64,000 bases of DNA from DASWIP01 sp036397635 (GTDB lineage Bacteria; Actinomycetota; AC-67): the NCBI GenBank assembly GCA_036397635.1, contig DASWIP010000099.1, positions 1 through 64,000 of the forward strand, read 5' to 3'. The notes below the pieces were generated by a model. The model searched no databases, was not told the origin of the DNA, and was given only the letters and a program-made list of their open reading frames with translations. Positions 1 to 8,299 of this stretch are shown here, one piece after another (the first letter of the stretch is position 1; every line of letters starts with the position of its first letter). A program made the position numbers and the translations under genes.

Positions 1-1
1 C

Positions 2-511
2 GGCAGCGCCACGACGATGCGACCCAGACCTCGCTTCCTCGTGAGCCTGGATCTGCGTGACCTCGCCGACGATGAGGACCCCACCGCGCGCATCCTATGG
101 CGCGCGCGCGGCCGCGCCGGCCGGCTCTCGCGCGCGGCCTCTCAGACGCTTCTGTGCGATGCGGAGTTCCAGCCGATCATCTTCGACCGCGGGCGCCCCA
201 TCGCCGTGGGCGACATCATCGGGGATCCCACGCCGCGCGCGCGCGCCGCCCTGGCCGCACGCGACGGCGGATGCCGCTTCCCAGGCTGCTCGGCACCGGC
301 CGCTTGGAGCGACGCCCATCACATCAAAGGCCGCCGACCCGGGCGGACACGCAGCATCGACGACCTCTCAATGCTATGCCGGCGCTGCCACCGACGCGTC
401 CACCGACAGCGCTGGAAGATCACCGTCCACCCCGACGCCTCCATGACCTTCCGCCACCGCGGCCGTACCTACACCAGCTACCCCCGCATCCGCGGCCCCG
501 CGCGCAGATAA
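2..511 (+). CDS. HNH endonuclease domain protein (DUF222/13E12-like), 3' part
   Basis: The frame is open from the left edge to a TAA at 509-511, so the true start probably lies outside the window. The C-terminal half has the zinc-associated HNH layout of actinobacterial DUF222/HNH proteins: a CRFPGC pair, then SDAHHIK with the catalytic His-His, then MLCRRCHRRVH with the second Cys pair and final His. This family is abundant in actinobacteria and its role is mostly unknown, though the fold is that of a metal-dependent DNA nuclease. The helical DUF222 region that normally precedes it would be upstream of the window. An internal ATG at 17 is possible but less likely, because it would remove most of the usual N-terminal domain. 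Confidence 0.85.
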   Translation, partial: GSATTMRPRPRFLVSLDLRDLADDEDPTARILWRARGRAGRLSRAASQTLLCDAEFQPIIFDRGRPIAVGDIIGDPTPRARAALAARDGGCRFPGCSAPAAWSDAHHIKGRRPGRTRSIDDLSMLCRRCHRRVHRQRWKITVHPDASMTFRHRGRTYTSYPRIRGPARR

Positions 512-626
512 TCCGCGACGCACCGGGCCCACACCACCCCGCGAACCGATCATGATCAGACCCAAGCAACCCTGCTTCGGTCCACACGCGCGCGCTCAGA
601 TATGCGCACTGCCGGCCCGAACGACC

Positions 627-694
627 CGCGCGCGCTTCAGCAACCCGCCGCGCGGCGCGCGCGCTTCAGCAACCCGCCGCGCGGCGCGCGCGCT
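627..694. repeat. 29-bp tandem repeat, about 2.3 copies
   Basis: Copies at 627-655 and 656-684 are identical and a third partial copy runs to 694. Each unit has a central TTCAGCAACCCGCC flanked by alternating GC. It lies in the gap between the HNH gene and the converging Kelch gene. No function is evident. Confidence 0.8.
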
Positions 695-756
695 GCGGCC
701 GGGCGAACCCCGCGCTCTCAGCCCGATTGAGCCGCGCGCTTACACCCGGCGCCGGC

Positions 757-1824
757 TCAGCCGGGCAGAGTCAACTCCCAGAGATCGTCCAGCTCGCCGG
801 AACCGTCGGAGCCACCGAAGACGAGCATCGTCCCACCGGCCGTGAGCGCGCCTTCGACGCCTCCACGGCCCGGAGGCGGATCGCCCTCCGGAGACAATTC
901 GCGCCACGCCGCGCCGTCGAACAGCCAGGTGTCCCGCAGGGCGCCGCCGGAGGCGAGGCCTCCGAACAGGTAGGCCTGCCCTTCGACTCCGATCATGGCG
1001 TAGAGGTTCCTCGGTGAAGGCCCGTCGCCGGGCATCTTGCGCCACTCGCCCTCCGCGAAGTCGAACAACCAAGTGTCACCGAGGTACGGCGTGCCAGTCG
1101 TCTGCCCGCCGAACAACAACATCGTGTTGGTCGCCTCGAGCAGCGCGGCCCGGTGAAGGCATCGCTCGACCGGTTTGGTGCCCGGCGGGGTGAGATCGCG
1201 CCAGCGCGGTGGGTCGCTCCGCAGCGAGCGGGTGTCGTCGAAGCGTCCCTGGAACGTGAAGCCATGCGACACGATCAGATCGCTCCCGTGAGCGACGCTG
1301 CTCGCACCGTACCGCTTCGCGGGCGCCGATCCTTTCGGCTGGAGCTGTCGCCAGCGGCGGGCGTCGATGTCGTAACGCCAGGCATCGTTGAAGAACTCGT
1401 TGCCGCGGCCCTGTCCCCCGAACACGATCAAGCTTCCATCGGTGACGATCGCGTTGAGGCCGAAACGAGGCGACGGCCCATCGCCCGACAGTTCGCTCCA
1501 GTCACCGTTGGCGTAGAACCACAGATCGTTCATCGGCTCGCCGCGGCGGCTCCCGCCGAACAGGAGCGCGCCGTCCTCGAAGCCGGCGAAGGCATGGTCC
1601 CGCCGCGCCGCCGGGCCCTCAGCACCCAGGCGCCGCCAGGCCAGCGTGCGCAACGTCGGTTCCGGCGACGATGAGGCGGGTCCCGTCGGTGGCGAAGCCG
1701 GCGACCGGCTGGGTGAACGGTCTGCGGTGGTAGTGCCGGCGGAGCACGCGGCCGCAGCGACGCCCACGGCCCCGAGCGCACCGGTGCGCAGGAAGCGCCG
1801 CCGACTCCAGATGGTCTCCGGCAC
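757..1824 (-). CDS. Tat-exported Kelch-repeat lipoprotein
   Basis: This 355-residue protein starts at GTG 1824. Residues 8-12 are a twin-arginine motif (RRRFL), followed by a short hydrophobic stretch and a lipobox-like AAAAC with Cys27, then a Ser/Pro-rich linker. The rest has about six Kelch motifs, each with a (L/V)FGG start and an aromatic pair such as DLWFY, DAWRY or DTWLF. This predicts a six-bladed beta-propeller anchored to the outer face of the membrane. Propellers of this sort bind proteins or sugars; no catalytic residues are visible. The start was chosen because it places the Tat motif at the N terminus. The frame is open far upstream but there it shadows the acyl-CoA dehydrogenase gene. 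Confidence 0.8.
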   Translation of the reverse strand: MPETIWSRRRFLRTGALGAVGVAAAACSAGTTTADRSPSRSPASPPTGPASSSPEPTLRTLAWRRLGAEGPAARRDHAFAGFEDGALLFGGSRRGEPMNDLWFYANGDWSELSGDGPSPRFGLNAIVTDGSLIVFGGQGRGNEFFNDAWRYDIDARRWRQLQPKGSAPAKRYGASSVAHGSDLIVSHGFTFQGRFDDTRSLRSDPPRWRDLTPPGTKPVERCLHRAALLEATNTMLLFGGQTTGTPYLGDTWLFDFAEGEWRKMPGDGPSPRNLYAMIGVEGQAYLFGGLASGGALRDTWLFDGAAWRELSPEGDPPPGRGGVEGALTAGGTMLVFGGSDGSGELDDLWELTLPG

Positions 1825-1831
1825 GGGCGGA

Positions 1832-1839
1832 AGTATAGT
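1832..1839. promoter_or_regulatory. Overlapping divergent -10 boxes, both apparently leaderless
   Basis: The sequence AGTATAGT supplies TATAGT (1834-1839) six bases before the ATG at 1846 on the plus strand. It also supplies TATACT (complement of 1832-1837) seven bases before the GTG at 1824 on the minus strand. Only 21 bp separate the two start codons and neither has a Shine-Dalgarno sequence. The two promoters would compete for RNA polymerase. Confidence 0.6.
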
Positions 1840-1845
1840 GCCGTC

Positions 1846-2997
1846 ATGCCCGAAGAGCGTGCGCACCTCGGACTGAACGATGAGCAGCGCGCGCTGCTCG
1901 GCCTTGTGCGTGAGATCGCCGCGCGCGAGATCGCGCCGCACGCGGACGAGTGGGAACGCACGGCGACGTTCCCGCGGCCGGCGTTCAATGCGCTCGGGGA
2001 AGCGGGGCTTCTGGGGCTGCCGTACCCCGAGCAGTATGGCGGGGGCGCGCAACCGTACTGGGTCTACCTGCTTGCGCTCGAGGAGCTCGCTCGTGCGCTG
2101 CTCGCCGTGGGATTGGGAACCAGCGTCCAGGTCCTGACCATGTTCCCGACGTTCGCGTTCGGCAGCGACGAGCAGCGCGCGCGCTGGATGCCACCCGCGG
2201 CGGCGGGGGAGTGGATCGGCTCGTACTGCCTCTCCGAGCCGCACAGCGGGTCCGACGCCGGCGCGCTGATCACCAAAGCGACACGAGAAGGCGACTCCTA
2301 CGTGCTCAACGGCACCAAGGCGTGGGTGACCCACGGCGGCGAGTCCGACTACTACCTCGTGTTCTGTCGCACCGGCGAGGCGGGACCGAAGGGCATCTCC
2401 TGCATCTTCGTTCCCGCAGACACCCCGGGTGTCGCGCGCGCGAAGCTCGAGCACAAGATGGGGATGCAGTCGTCGCCGACCGCGCAGGTCACCTTCGACG
2501 ATGTTCGCGTGCCGGCGGACCACCTGATCGGCGAGGAGGGCATCGGGTTCGGTATCGCGATGCAGGCGCTCGACGGTGGCCGGCTCGGCATCGCGGCCTG
2601 TTCGGTCGGCCTGGCGCAAGCTGCGCTGGATGCGACGCTGACGTTCACCCGGGACCGCGAGCAGTTCGGCCAGCGCATCATCGACTTCGAAGGCGTGTCG
2701 TTCATGCTCGCCGACATGGCCACCCAGCTCGAGGCGTCGCGTGCGCTGACCATCGACGCCGCGCGACGTCGGGACGCCGGGGCGGCGTACGCGAAGCACG
2801 CGGCGATGGCGAAGCTGCTCGCGGCGGATATGGCCATGAAGGTGACCATCGACGCGGTGCAGCTCCACGGTGGGTACGGCTACGTGGACGAGTTCCCCGT
2901 CGAGCGCTACATGCGCGAGGCGAAGGTGCTGCAGATCGTCGAGGGGACCCAGCAGATCCAGCGCCTCGTCATCGGCCGCCACCTCGCGAAGGGCTGA
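1846..2997 (+). CDS. Acyl-CoA dehydrogenase
   Basis: This 383-residue FAD-dependent acyl-CoA dehydrogenase would catalyse alpha,beta-desaturation of acyl-CoA thioesters in fatty acid or branched-chain amino acid breakdown, passing electrons to electron-transfer flavoprotein. Family signature 1 is clear (YCLSEPHSGSDAG, then GTKAWVTHG), as is REQFGQRI near residue 280. The C-terminal QLHGGYGY...REAKVLQIVEGTQQIQ has the catalytic glutamate near residue 366, where short- and medium-chain enzymes carry it. The length is typical. It stands alone with no ETF or enoyl-CoA hydratase neighbour, so the acyl chain it prefers cannot be told. Confidence 0.93.
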   Translation: MPEERAHLGLNDEQRALLGLVREIAAREIAPHADEWERTATFPRPAFNALGEAGLLGLPYPEQYGGGAQPYWVYLLALEELARALLAVGLGTSVQVLTMFPTFAFGSDEQRARWMPPAAAGEWIGSYCLSEPHSGSDAGALITKATREGDSYVLNGTKAWVTHGGESDYYLVFCRTGEAGPKGISCIFVPADTPGVARAKLEHKMGMQSSPTAQVTFDDVRVPADHLIGEEGIGFGIAMQALDGGRLGIAACSVGLAQAALDATLTFTRDREQFGQRIIDFEGVSFMLADMATQLEASRALTIDAARRRDAGAAYAKHAAMAKLLAADMAMKVTIDAVQLHGGYGYVDEFPVERYMREAKVLQIVEGTQQIQRLVIGRHLAKG

Positions 2998-3017
2998 GAA
3001 GAGCGGCGCGGCGCGGG

Positions 3018-3383
3018 TTACGCGACTCGTGTGTGCGGCGCGGCTGCGGAGACGCCAGACTGCTCGGTGGGCGGCAACTGCTCCACGCGGGCGGGCGGCG
3101 TGCGCTGCTCGACGGGACGAGGGCTCGTGGCCTTCCATGCGTACCGCAGAACCGCCAGGGGAGCCACGATCATGACCAAGAATCCCACGAGCAGACCCGT
3201 CACTTCGGCAACGCCATGAGCAGCTTCTGTGGCGTAAACTGCGTACGCGATCACTGTGCTCAGGACAAGTGCCGGTGGAGCGACGAAGCGGTGGATCGGG
3301 GCGTTGTGTTCCACGAGGATCAGGATCACCATCGTCGTTGCGACGAAGGTGAAGATCCCCTCCATCAGCCCAAGGGTCAGCAT
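3018..3383 (-). CDS. Small integral membrane protein, unknown function
   Basis: I do not recognise this 121-residue protein. It has three predicted membrane helices (about residues 8-25, 33-50 and 57-80). A basic, proline-rich tail of about 35 residues follows and is likely cytoplasmic. A CAGGAGG Shine-Dalgarno sits 4-5 bases before the ATG. The gene converges on the acyl-CoA dehydrogenase gene and diverges from the small membrane gene at 3535. Confidence 0.6.
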   Translation of the reverse strand: MLTLGLMEGIFTFVATTMVILILVEHNAPIHRFVAPPALVLSTVIAYAVYATEAAHGVAEVTGLLVGFLVMIVAPLAVLRYAWKATSPRPVEQRTPPARVEQLPPTEQSGVSAAAPHTRVA

Positions 3384-3534
3384 GACGCGCCTCCTGAGGT
3401 GCGACCCTTGCGGGTCGCCATCAGAGCATCTGTCGTGCGCCGTCAGTGGGACGGTTCACGAACCGGATCAGCTGAGATGCCACGAACCTACCCAGAGTGA
3501 TCCCGGAAGCGTATGCTGATCGTAGGAGGTCGCG

Positions 3535-3735
3535 ATGGAAGCGATCATGAGCTTGGCCGGGGTAGTTCTCGTGCTCTCCGGGACGCTCGTGGTGCTGGCT
3601 TGGGCCGGGAACCGTCTGGTCGGACGGCCGCTCCCCGAGGACTGGCTCACGGCCAAGCGAGATCCCTGGCGCGCGCTGCTCGACAAACCGTTCATCCTCG
3701 AGCAGCGCGCCCCCGCCAACGGGCACGCGTCGTAG
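3535..3735 (+). CDS. Small single-pass membrane protein
   Basis: This is a 66-residue protein with one N-terminal membrane helix (about residues 5-25) and a short polar tail. It has a good ribosome binding site (TAGGAGGTCGCG before the ATG) and a possible TATGCT -10 box near 3512. No family is recognised. Its stop lies three bases from the stop of the converging gene at 3739. Confidence 0.5.
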   Translation: MEAIMSLAGVVLVLSGTLVVLAWAGNRLVGRPLPEDWLTAKRDPWRALLDKPFILEQRAPANGHAS

Positions 3736-3738
3736 CGC

Positions 3739-4200
3739 CTACGCCGTCGGGACCGAGTCGATCTGGCGGGCGATCTCGTTGCGGTCGTCATCCTCGGCTA
3801 TCCGATCAAGCGCCTCGCGCGCCAGCGCGATGTTCCGGTCGCGTTCCGGGCTGTCGCCGGCGGCGGCCGCGTGCGCGCGCGCCAAGCCCTCGTAACACGA
3901 CGCGAGCATGAAGTCGGGCGCGTCGTCGGTCGCCCGGATACGCTCGAGCGCTGCTCGCGCGAAGCGGATCGCCGCCGAGCCGTCGCCGAGCAGCGCCAGC
4001 GCCCGCGCGATCTGCCAGTCACCGGTCGCGACCTGAACCGGACCCCCGACGATGCTCCAGTGGTAGCGGGACGCGCACGCCGCCGTCACCATCTCGATGT
4101 CGTCATCCAGCGTGCGGGCCTCGGCCTCCATCAGCTCCCACACGCGGTTGTAGAGATCCACCGCGGTTCGTTTGTGCAGTCGCGCCTCGTCGTCGTTCAC
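3739..4200 (-). CDS. Helical TPR-like protein of unknown function
   Basis: The 153-residue product is all-helical and alanine-rich, with spaced W/A patterns resembling tetratricopeptide-like hairpins (for example SRYHWSIVGGPVQVATGDWQ near residues 45-65 and CYEGLARAHAAAAGD near 105-120). The start is a GTG at 4200, forming a 4-bp GTGA overlap with the hyuB stop, so it is probably translated by coupling to hyuB. Similar uncharacterised proteins occur widely in bacteria. A link to hydantoinase function is suggested only by the overlap. Confidence 0.7.
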   Translation of the reverse strand: MNDDEARLHKRTAVDLYNRVWELMEAEARTLDDDIEMVTAACASRYHWSIVGGPVQVATGDWQIARALALLGDGSAAIRFARAALERIRATDDAPDFMLASCYEGLARAHAAAAGDSPERDRNIALAREALDRIAEDDDRNEIARQIDSVPTA

Positions 4201-5741
4201 GGTTCCCCCCATCCTCCGCCGCCCGGTGTCTCGACGATCACCACGTCGCCGCGGCGGGCCTCGATCGTACATTTGTCGAGCAGCTCTTCCTCCACACCGT
4301 CGCGCAGCAGTGCGTTGCGGCCGCGCGCGCCGTCGCCGCCGCCAGCGAGCCCCCACGGCGCGCTCGCGCGTCGCTCGGTCTGCAGCGTGACCGTGGCGCG
4401 CTCGGCCAGGATCTCGATGTCGCGGCGCACACCCATCCCTCCGGGGAACCGGCCGGTGCCGCCGGTACCGTCGCGCAGCTCGGCGCGCAGGATCCGCAAG
4501 GGGTAGGCGTATTCGATCGCTTCGGCCGGTGTGTTCTTGGTGTTGGTCATGCCGGTGTGCACGCCGCTCATCCCGCCGGCGCCGGCCCGCGCGCCCTGCC
4601 CGCCTGCGATGGTCTCGTAGTACGCGAAGCCTTCGCCGCCGATCAGCAGGTTGTTCATCGTGCCCTGCGAGGCGGCGGGCACGCGCTCGGGGACTGCTTG
4701 CGCGAACGCTCCGAAGAGCACGTCCGTGATGCGCTGCGAGGTCTCGACGTTGCCGGCTGCGACCGCGCGCGGCGGCTGCGCGTTGACCAGGGTGCCCTCC
4801 GGAGCGATGACGGTCACGGGACGCATCGCGCCTGCCGTCGGTGGAACGTCCGGGCCGCACAGCGCCCGCACGACGAAGGTCACGCACGACACGGTCACTG
4901 CGAGGACCGCGTTCACGTTGCCGTCCACCTGAGGATCGGTGCCGCCGAAGTCGATGGTCAGCTGATCCTCGCGGACGCGCACGGCCGCACGGATCGCCGC
5001 GGGGGGTCGTCCGGCGCCGGTCGAGTCCATCCGATCCTCGAACGACCATTCGCCGTCGGGCAGCGACTGGATCCCGGCACGGATCATCCGCTCGGAGTAG
5101 TCGAGCAGCGCGTCCATCCCCGCGCGCAGCTGCTCGAGGCCCATGCGTCGGGCCAGTGAGCGCAGCCGCTCGGCGCCGACGGCGTTCGCGCCGGCCTGCG
5201 CGCGCAGGTCACCTCGGCGTTCAGCCGGCGCACGGGAGGCGGCCACGACGCGTTCGAGCATCTCGTCGACCGGCTCGCCGTTCCGCCAGGCGAGGGTCGG
5301 GGGGATCACGATGCCCTCCTGGTCCAGGCGCGTCGCGTCGGCCGGCATGCTGCCGGGTGCCTCGCCTCCGACGTCGGCATGGTGCGCGCGGTTCGCGACG
5401 TACCCGAGCAGCGTGCCGTCTAGATACACGGGCGATACCAAAGTCAGGTCGTTCAGGTGCGTGCCGCCCGCGTACGGATCGTTGAGCAGCACTGCGTCGC
5501 CGTCCCGCAGGTCCCCGTACGCGGCGAGGGCCGCCTCGAGCGAGGCGGGCATCGCGCCCAGGTGTACCGGGATGTGCTCGGCTTGCGCGCACATCAGGGC
5601 GTCGGGGGTAGCGAGCGCGCACGAGCAATCCTCGCGTTCGGTGATGTTCGGCGAGTGCGCAGTGCGCCGCAGCGCCGCTCCCATCTCGTCGCACACGCCG
5701 TCCAGCGCGTGGCGCACGACCTCGAGGGTCAATGGGTCCAT
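4197..5741 (-). CDS. hyuB: Hydantoinase B/oxoprolinase family protein
   Basis: This is the B subunit of an ATP-dependent hydantoinase/oxoprolinase-type cyclic amide hydrolase, 514 residues, close to family size. N-terminal MDPLTLEVVRHAL, then NPYAGGTHLND-like NDPYAGGTHLNDLTL near residue 105 and the RAHHADVGG motif near 140, are family hallmarks. DPQVDGNVNA and a glycine-rich end (VVIVETPGGGGWG) are also conserved. The ATG at 5741 was chosen because it begins the conserved core and has a GGGGGGA ribosome site upstream. The partner HyuA is encoded on the same strand at 6274-8265, but a plus-strand gene lies between them. Substrate could be hydantoins, 5-oxoproline or acetone-type compounds; sequence alone does not decide. 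Confidence 0.92.
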   Translation of the reverse strand: MDPLTLEVVRHALDGVCDEMGAALRRTAHSPNITEREDCSCALATPDALMCAQAEHIPVHLGAMPASLEAALAAYGDLRDGDAVLLNDPYAGGTHLNDLTLVSPVYLDGTLLGYVANRAHHADVGGEAPGSMPADATRLDQEGIVIPPTLAWRNGEPVDEMLERVVAASRAPAERRGDLRAQAGANAVGAERLRSLARRMGLEQLRAGMDALLDYSERMIRAGIQSLPDGEWSFEDRMDSTGAGRPPAAIRAAVRVREDQLTIDFGGTDPQVDGNVNAVLAVTVSCVTFVVRALCGPDVPPTAGAMRPVTVIAPEGTLVNAQPPRAVAAGNVETSQRITDVLFGAFAQAVPERVPAASQGTMNNLLIGGEGFAYYETIAGGQGARAGAGGMSGVHTGMTNTKNTPAEAIEYAYPLRILRAELRDGTGGTGRFPGGMGVRRDIEILAERATVTLQTERRASAPWGLAGGGDGARGRNALLRDGVEEELLDKCTIEARRGDVVIVETPGGGGWGEP

Positions 5742-5854
5742 AGCATCCCCCCGAAGAGTCGTGCTATCCCCACTCCAGGTGTCGCGAAGGCCCACTTGGG
5801 AGCGATTGGGAGCCTCGGCAGCGTCGCTGTCGTCTGTTCGAGAAGGGGGAAGAG

Positions 5855-6271
5855 ATGGGGAAGATCAAACGCGTCACCGCGACGTCGACGCTGACCGGGC
5901 TGCTGGTCGCAGCGCCGGCTGCGGCTGCGCTGGCCCACGAATGCTTCATCGTCAACCGATCCGAGGCAGGTTCGGTGAACGCCGGACACGCGGGGAAGTG
6001 GGTCGTGATCGATCTCGAGGAGATCCTGGTCGGCGAGTTCGGGATCGATGAGGCGGGGGCGGCCCTGATCGTTGCCGACGCCGGTGAGGCCGGTGTTCCG
6101 ACGCTGTTCTCGATCTACGCGGGGCCGACGCTGGCCGGCCGGTCCTCGCACATGAACGAGGCTGGGGCCGGGGACGGCAAGGGGATCGACTGGTTCTTCA
6201 GTGGCCCGTACTTCGGGACGCTGGGGGAGATCCTGGCGTCGTACGGCATCGAGATCCCCGAGGAGGGATAG
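5855..6271 (+). CDS. Secreted protein of unknown function
   Basis: This 138-residue protein has a signal peptide: a basic start, then a hydrophobic stretch ending in AAAALA about residue 27, before HECFIVNRS. The mature part is small and acidic, with one cysteine. A strong AAGGGGGAAGAG ribosome site precedes the ATG. The gene sits on the plus strand between two minus-strand hydantoinase genes, with its stop three bases from the hyuA stop. No family is recognised. Confidence 0.65.
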   Translation: MGKIKRVTATSTLTGLLVAAPAAAALAHECFIVNRSEAGSVNAGHAGKWVVIDLEEILVGEFGIDEAGAALIVADAGEAGVPTLFSIYAGPTLAGRSSHMNEAGAGDGKGIDWFFSGPYFGTLGEILASYGIEIPEEG

Positions 6272-6273
6272 CA

Positions 6274-8265
6274 CTAGCGCTTCACCGCCACGATAGACCC
6301 ATGCTGATCGACCTCGGCGACCCAGCCGGGGTCGATCAGCGTCGTCGACTCCTCGCCGTCGATCACGCACGGGCCTTGCAGCTGCGCACCCCCGCCGAGT
6401 GAAGCACGGTTCCACGCCGGCACCTCGACGCGTTCGCCTCCGACATCCACTGCGCGTGTCGGCGGCGTGAACGGCTTGTGCCGCGACAGCACCGGCAGCT
6501 CCACCGACGGCTCGGGCCCGCTCGCACGGGCGCGGAACGTCACCAGCTCGACCGGCTCTCCGCGCGCGTCCCAGCCGAACCGGGCGCGATGCTCGACGTG
6601 GAACCGCTCGGGCAGCGACTCGATCGGTTCGGCATCCACCCCGACCTCGTGCGCCTGTCCCAGGTACCGGAGATCCACGACCAGCCGAACCTGTTCGGCG
6701 TCCGATCCTTGCTCGAGCAGCGCGCCCGCGGCTTCTCGAGAGAGCTCGTCGAGCAGCGCGCCCATCGCCTCGGCGTCCGGTTCGACCATCGGCATCGTGC
6801 GCGAGACGTCGGCGGTGAGCGGGGCCGCGAGCAGGCCGAGCGCCGACAGCACCCCCGAGGCAGGCGGGATCAGCACCGTCGTCATCGACAGCTCGTCGGC
6901 GAGCGCGGTCGCATGCATCGGCCCCGCACCACCGAACCCCACGAGCACGAACGCGCGCGGATCGCGACCCCGCTCGACCGTGACCACCCGGATGGCCGCG
7001 CTCATCGCCGCGCGCGCCGCCGCGAGGCCGGCGCGCGCGACCTCGTCGCTGCTTGCGCCCATCGCGGCCGCGACGCTGCCCAGCGCGGCTGCCGCCGCTT
7101 GCACGTCCAGCCGCATCCGTCCGCCGAGGAACGCCCCGGGGTCGATGTGGCCGAGCGCGACGTGCGCGTCGGTCAGCGCCGGCTCGGTGCCGCCCCGGCC
7201 GTAACTGGCAGGACCGGGCACCGCGCCGGCACTACGCGGCCCGGCACGCAGCGCACCGGCTTCGTCGATCCACAGCACGCTGCCGCCACCGGCGCCGACC
7301 GTGTGCACGGCCAGCGACGGCGTGCGGAACGGCAGCCCGCCGATCGAGGCCTCGGTCCCGATCGCCGGCTCGCCGTTCTCGACCAGGCACACATCGGTGG
7401 AGGTCCCGCCCATGTCGAAGGAGACGATGTCGTGGAAGCCTGCCGCGCGCGCCGCCAGTGTCGCGCCGCGCACACCCGCGGCCGGGCCGGACAGCAGCGT
7501 GTGCACGGGTTCGCGCGCCGCCGTCTCGGCGCTCATCGTCCCGCCACCCGAGCGCATCACAACCACCGGCGCCTCGTGCTCGGCCGTCTTGTCGCGCAGG
7601 TTCCGGACGTAGCGCTTCATCACCGGCCCCACGTACGCGTCCAAAGCCGTGGTCGAGGCGCGCTCGTACTCGCGGAACTCGGGCAACACGTCGCTGGATA
7701 GCGACACGGGCGTTCCCGGAGCGGCCTCCTCGATGAGGGCGCGCAGACGATGCTCGTGCGCAGGGGCGGCGAACGAGAACAGCAAGCACACCGCGACGGA
7801 TTCGGCACCTGCGGCGTCCAGGCGGGCGATCGCCGCGCGCGCGGCCTCTTCGTCTAGCGGGACCAAGACCTCGCCGTCGCGGCCGACCCGTTCGGGCACG
7901 CCGGCGGCCAGTTCCCGCGGCACGATGGGTTCCGGCCGCACCGCGGTCAGGTCGTACAGCGAGGGCCGCTGCTGCCGGCTGATGATCAGCAGGTCGCGGA
8001 ATCCGTCGGTCGTCAGCAACGCGGTTCGGGCGCCGCGCCGTTCCAGCACCGCGTTGGTCGCGACGGTCGTGCCGTGCGCGATCAGCCGCAGCGGTGGGTC
8101 GCCGGCTTCCGCGCGCGCCGCCGCGATGCCGGCGACGAACCCTTCGCTCTGATCGGCCGCGGTCGAGGGGACCTTCGCGATCGTGAGCGAGCCGTCCTCG
8201 CCGATCAGCACGACGTCGGTGAAGGTCCCTCCCACGTCGATGCCGACGCGCGCGGCTGCGGGCAT
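6274..8265 (-). CDS. hyuA: Hydantoinase A/oxoprolinase family protein
   Basis: This is the ATP-binding A subunit of a hydantoinase/oxoprolinase-type enzyme, 663 residues. It shows the ASKHA-fold phosphate loop GIDVGGTFTDVV near residues 8-19, AHGTTVATNAVLER near 75, VVVMRSGGG and a second nucleotide loop SFDMGGTSTDVC near 290. GGGSVLWID and GPGPASYGRGG-type glycine motifs follow, and FGGAGPMHA lies near 455. All are conserved in HyuA. The start at ATG 8265 puts the phosphate loop at the expected distance. A TAGACT box seven bases upstream suggests a leaderless message. It should act with HyuB (4197-5741). Confidence 0.93.
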   Translation of the reverse strand: MPAAARVGIDVGGTFTDVVLIGEDGSLTIAKVPSTAADQSEGFVAGIAAARAEAGDPPLRLIAHGTTVATNAVLERRGARTALLTTDGFRDLLIISRQQRPSLYDLTAVRPEPIVPRELAAGVPERVGRDGEVLVPLDEEAARAAIARLDAAGAESVAVCLLFSFAAPAHEHRLRALIEEAAPGTPVSLSSDVLPEFREYERASTTALDAYVGPVMKRYVRNLRDKTAEHEAPVVVMRSGGGTMSAETAAREPVHTLLSGPAAGVRGATLAARAAGFHDIVSFDMGGTSTDVCLVENGEPAIGTEASIGGLPFRTPSLAVHTVGAGGGSVLWIDEAGALRAGPRSAGAVPGPASYGRGGTEPALTDAHVALGHIDPGAFLGGRMRLDVQAAAAALGSVAAAMGASSDEVARAGLAAARAAMSAAIRVVTVERGRDPRAFVLVGFGGAGPMHATALADELSMTTVLIPPASGVLSALGLLAAPLTADVSRTMPMVEPDAEAMGALLDELSREAAGALLEQGSDAEQVRLVVDLRYLGQAHEVGVDAEPIESLPERFHVEHRARFGWDARGEPVELVTFRARASGPEPSVELPVLSRHKPFTPPTRAVDVGGERVEVPAWNRASLGGGAQLQGPCVIDGEESTTLIDPGWVAEVDQHGSIVAVKR

Positions 8266-8272
8266 GCGTGGA

Positions 8273-8291
8273 AGTCTATGCGCGGTAAGGT
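8273..8291. promoter_or_regulatory. Divergent leaderless-type -10 boxes for hyuA and the GNAT gene
   Basis: On the minus strand TAGACT (complement of 8273-8278) lies seven bases before the hyuA ATG. On the plus strand TAAGGT (8286-8291) lies eight bases before the GTG at 8300. The two start codons are 34 bp apart and no Shine-Dalgarno sequence is visible for either gene. Confidence 0.55.
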
Positions 8292-8299
8292 GTGCGGCC

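Noticed and set aside
1950..3500. 516-codon plus-strand frame over the acyl-CoA dehydrogenase gene
   Set aside because: It is an Arg/Gly-rich shadow frame of a gene with clear family motifs.
4201..5049. N-terminal extension of the 3739-4200 frame
   Set aside because: Lies wholly over hyuB in another frame and is Arg-rich shadow sequence.
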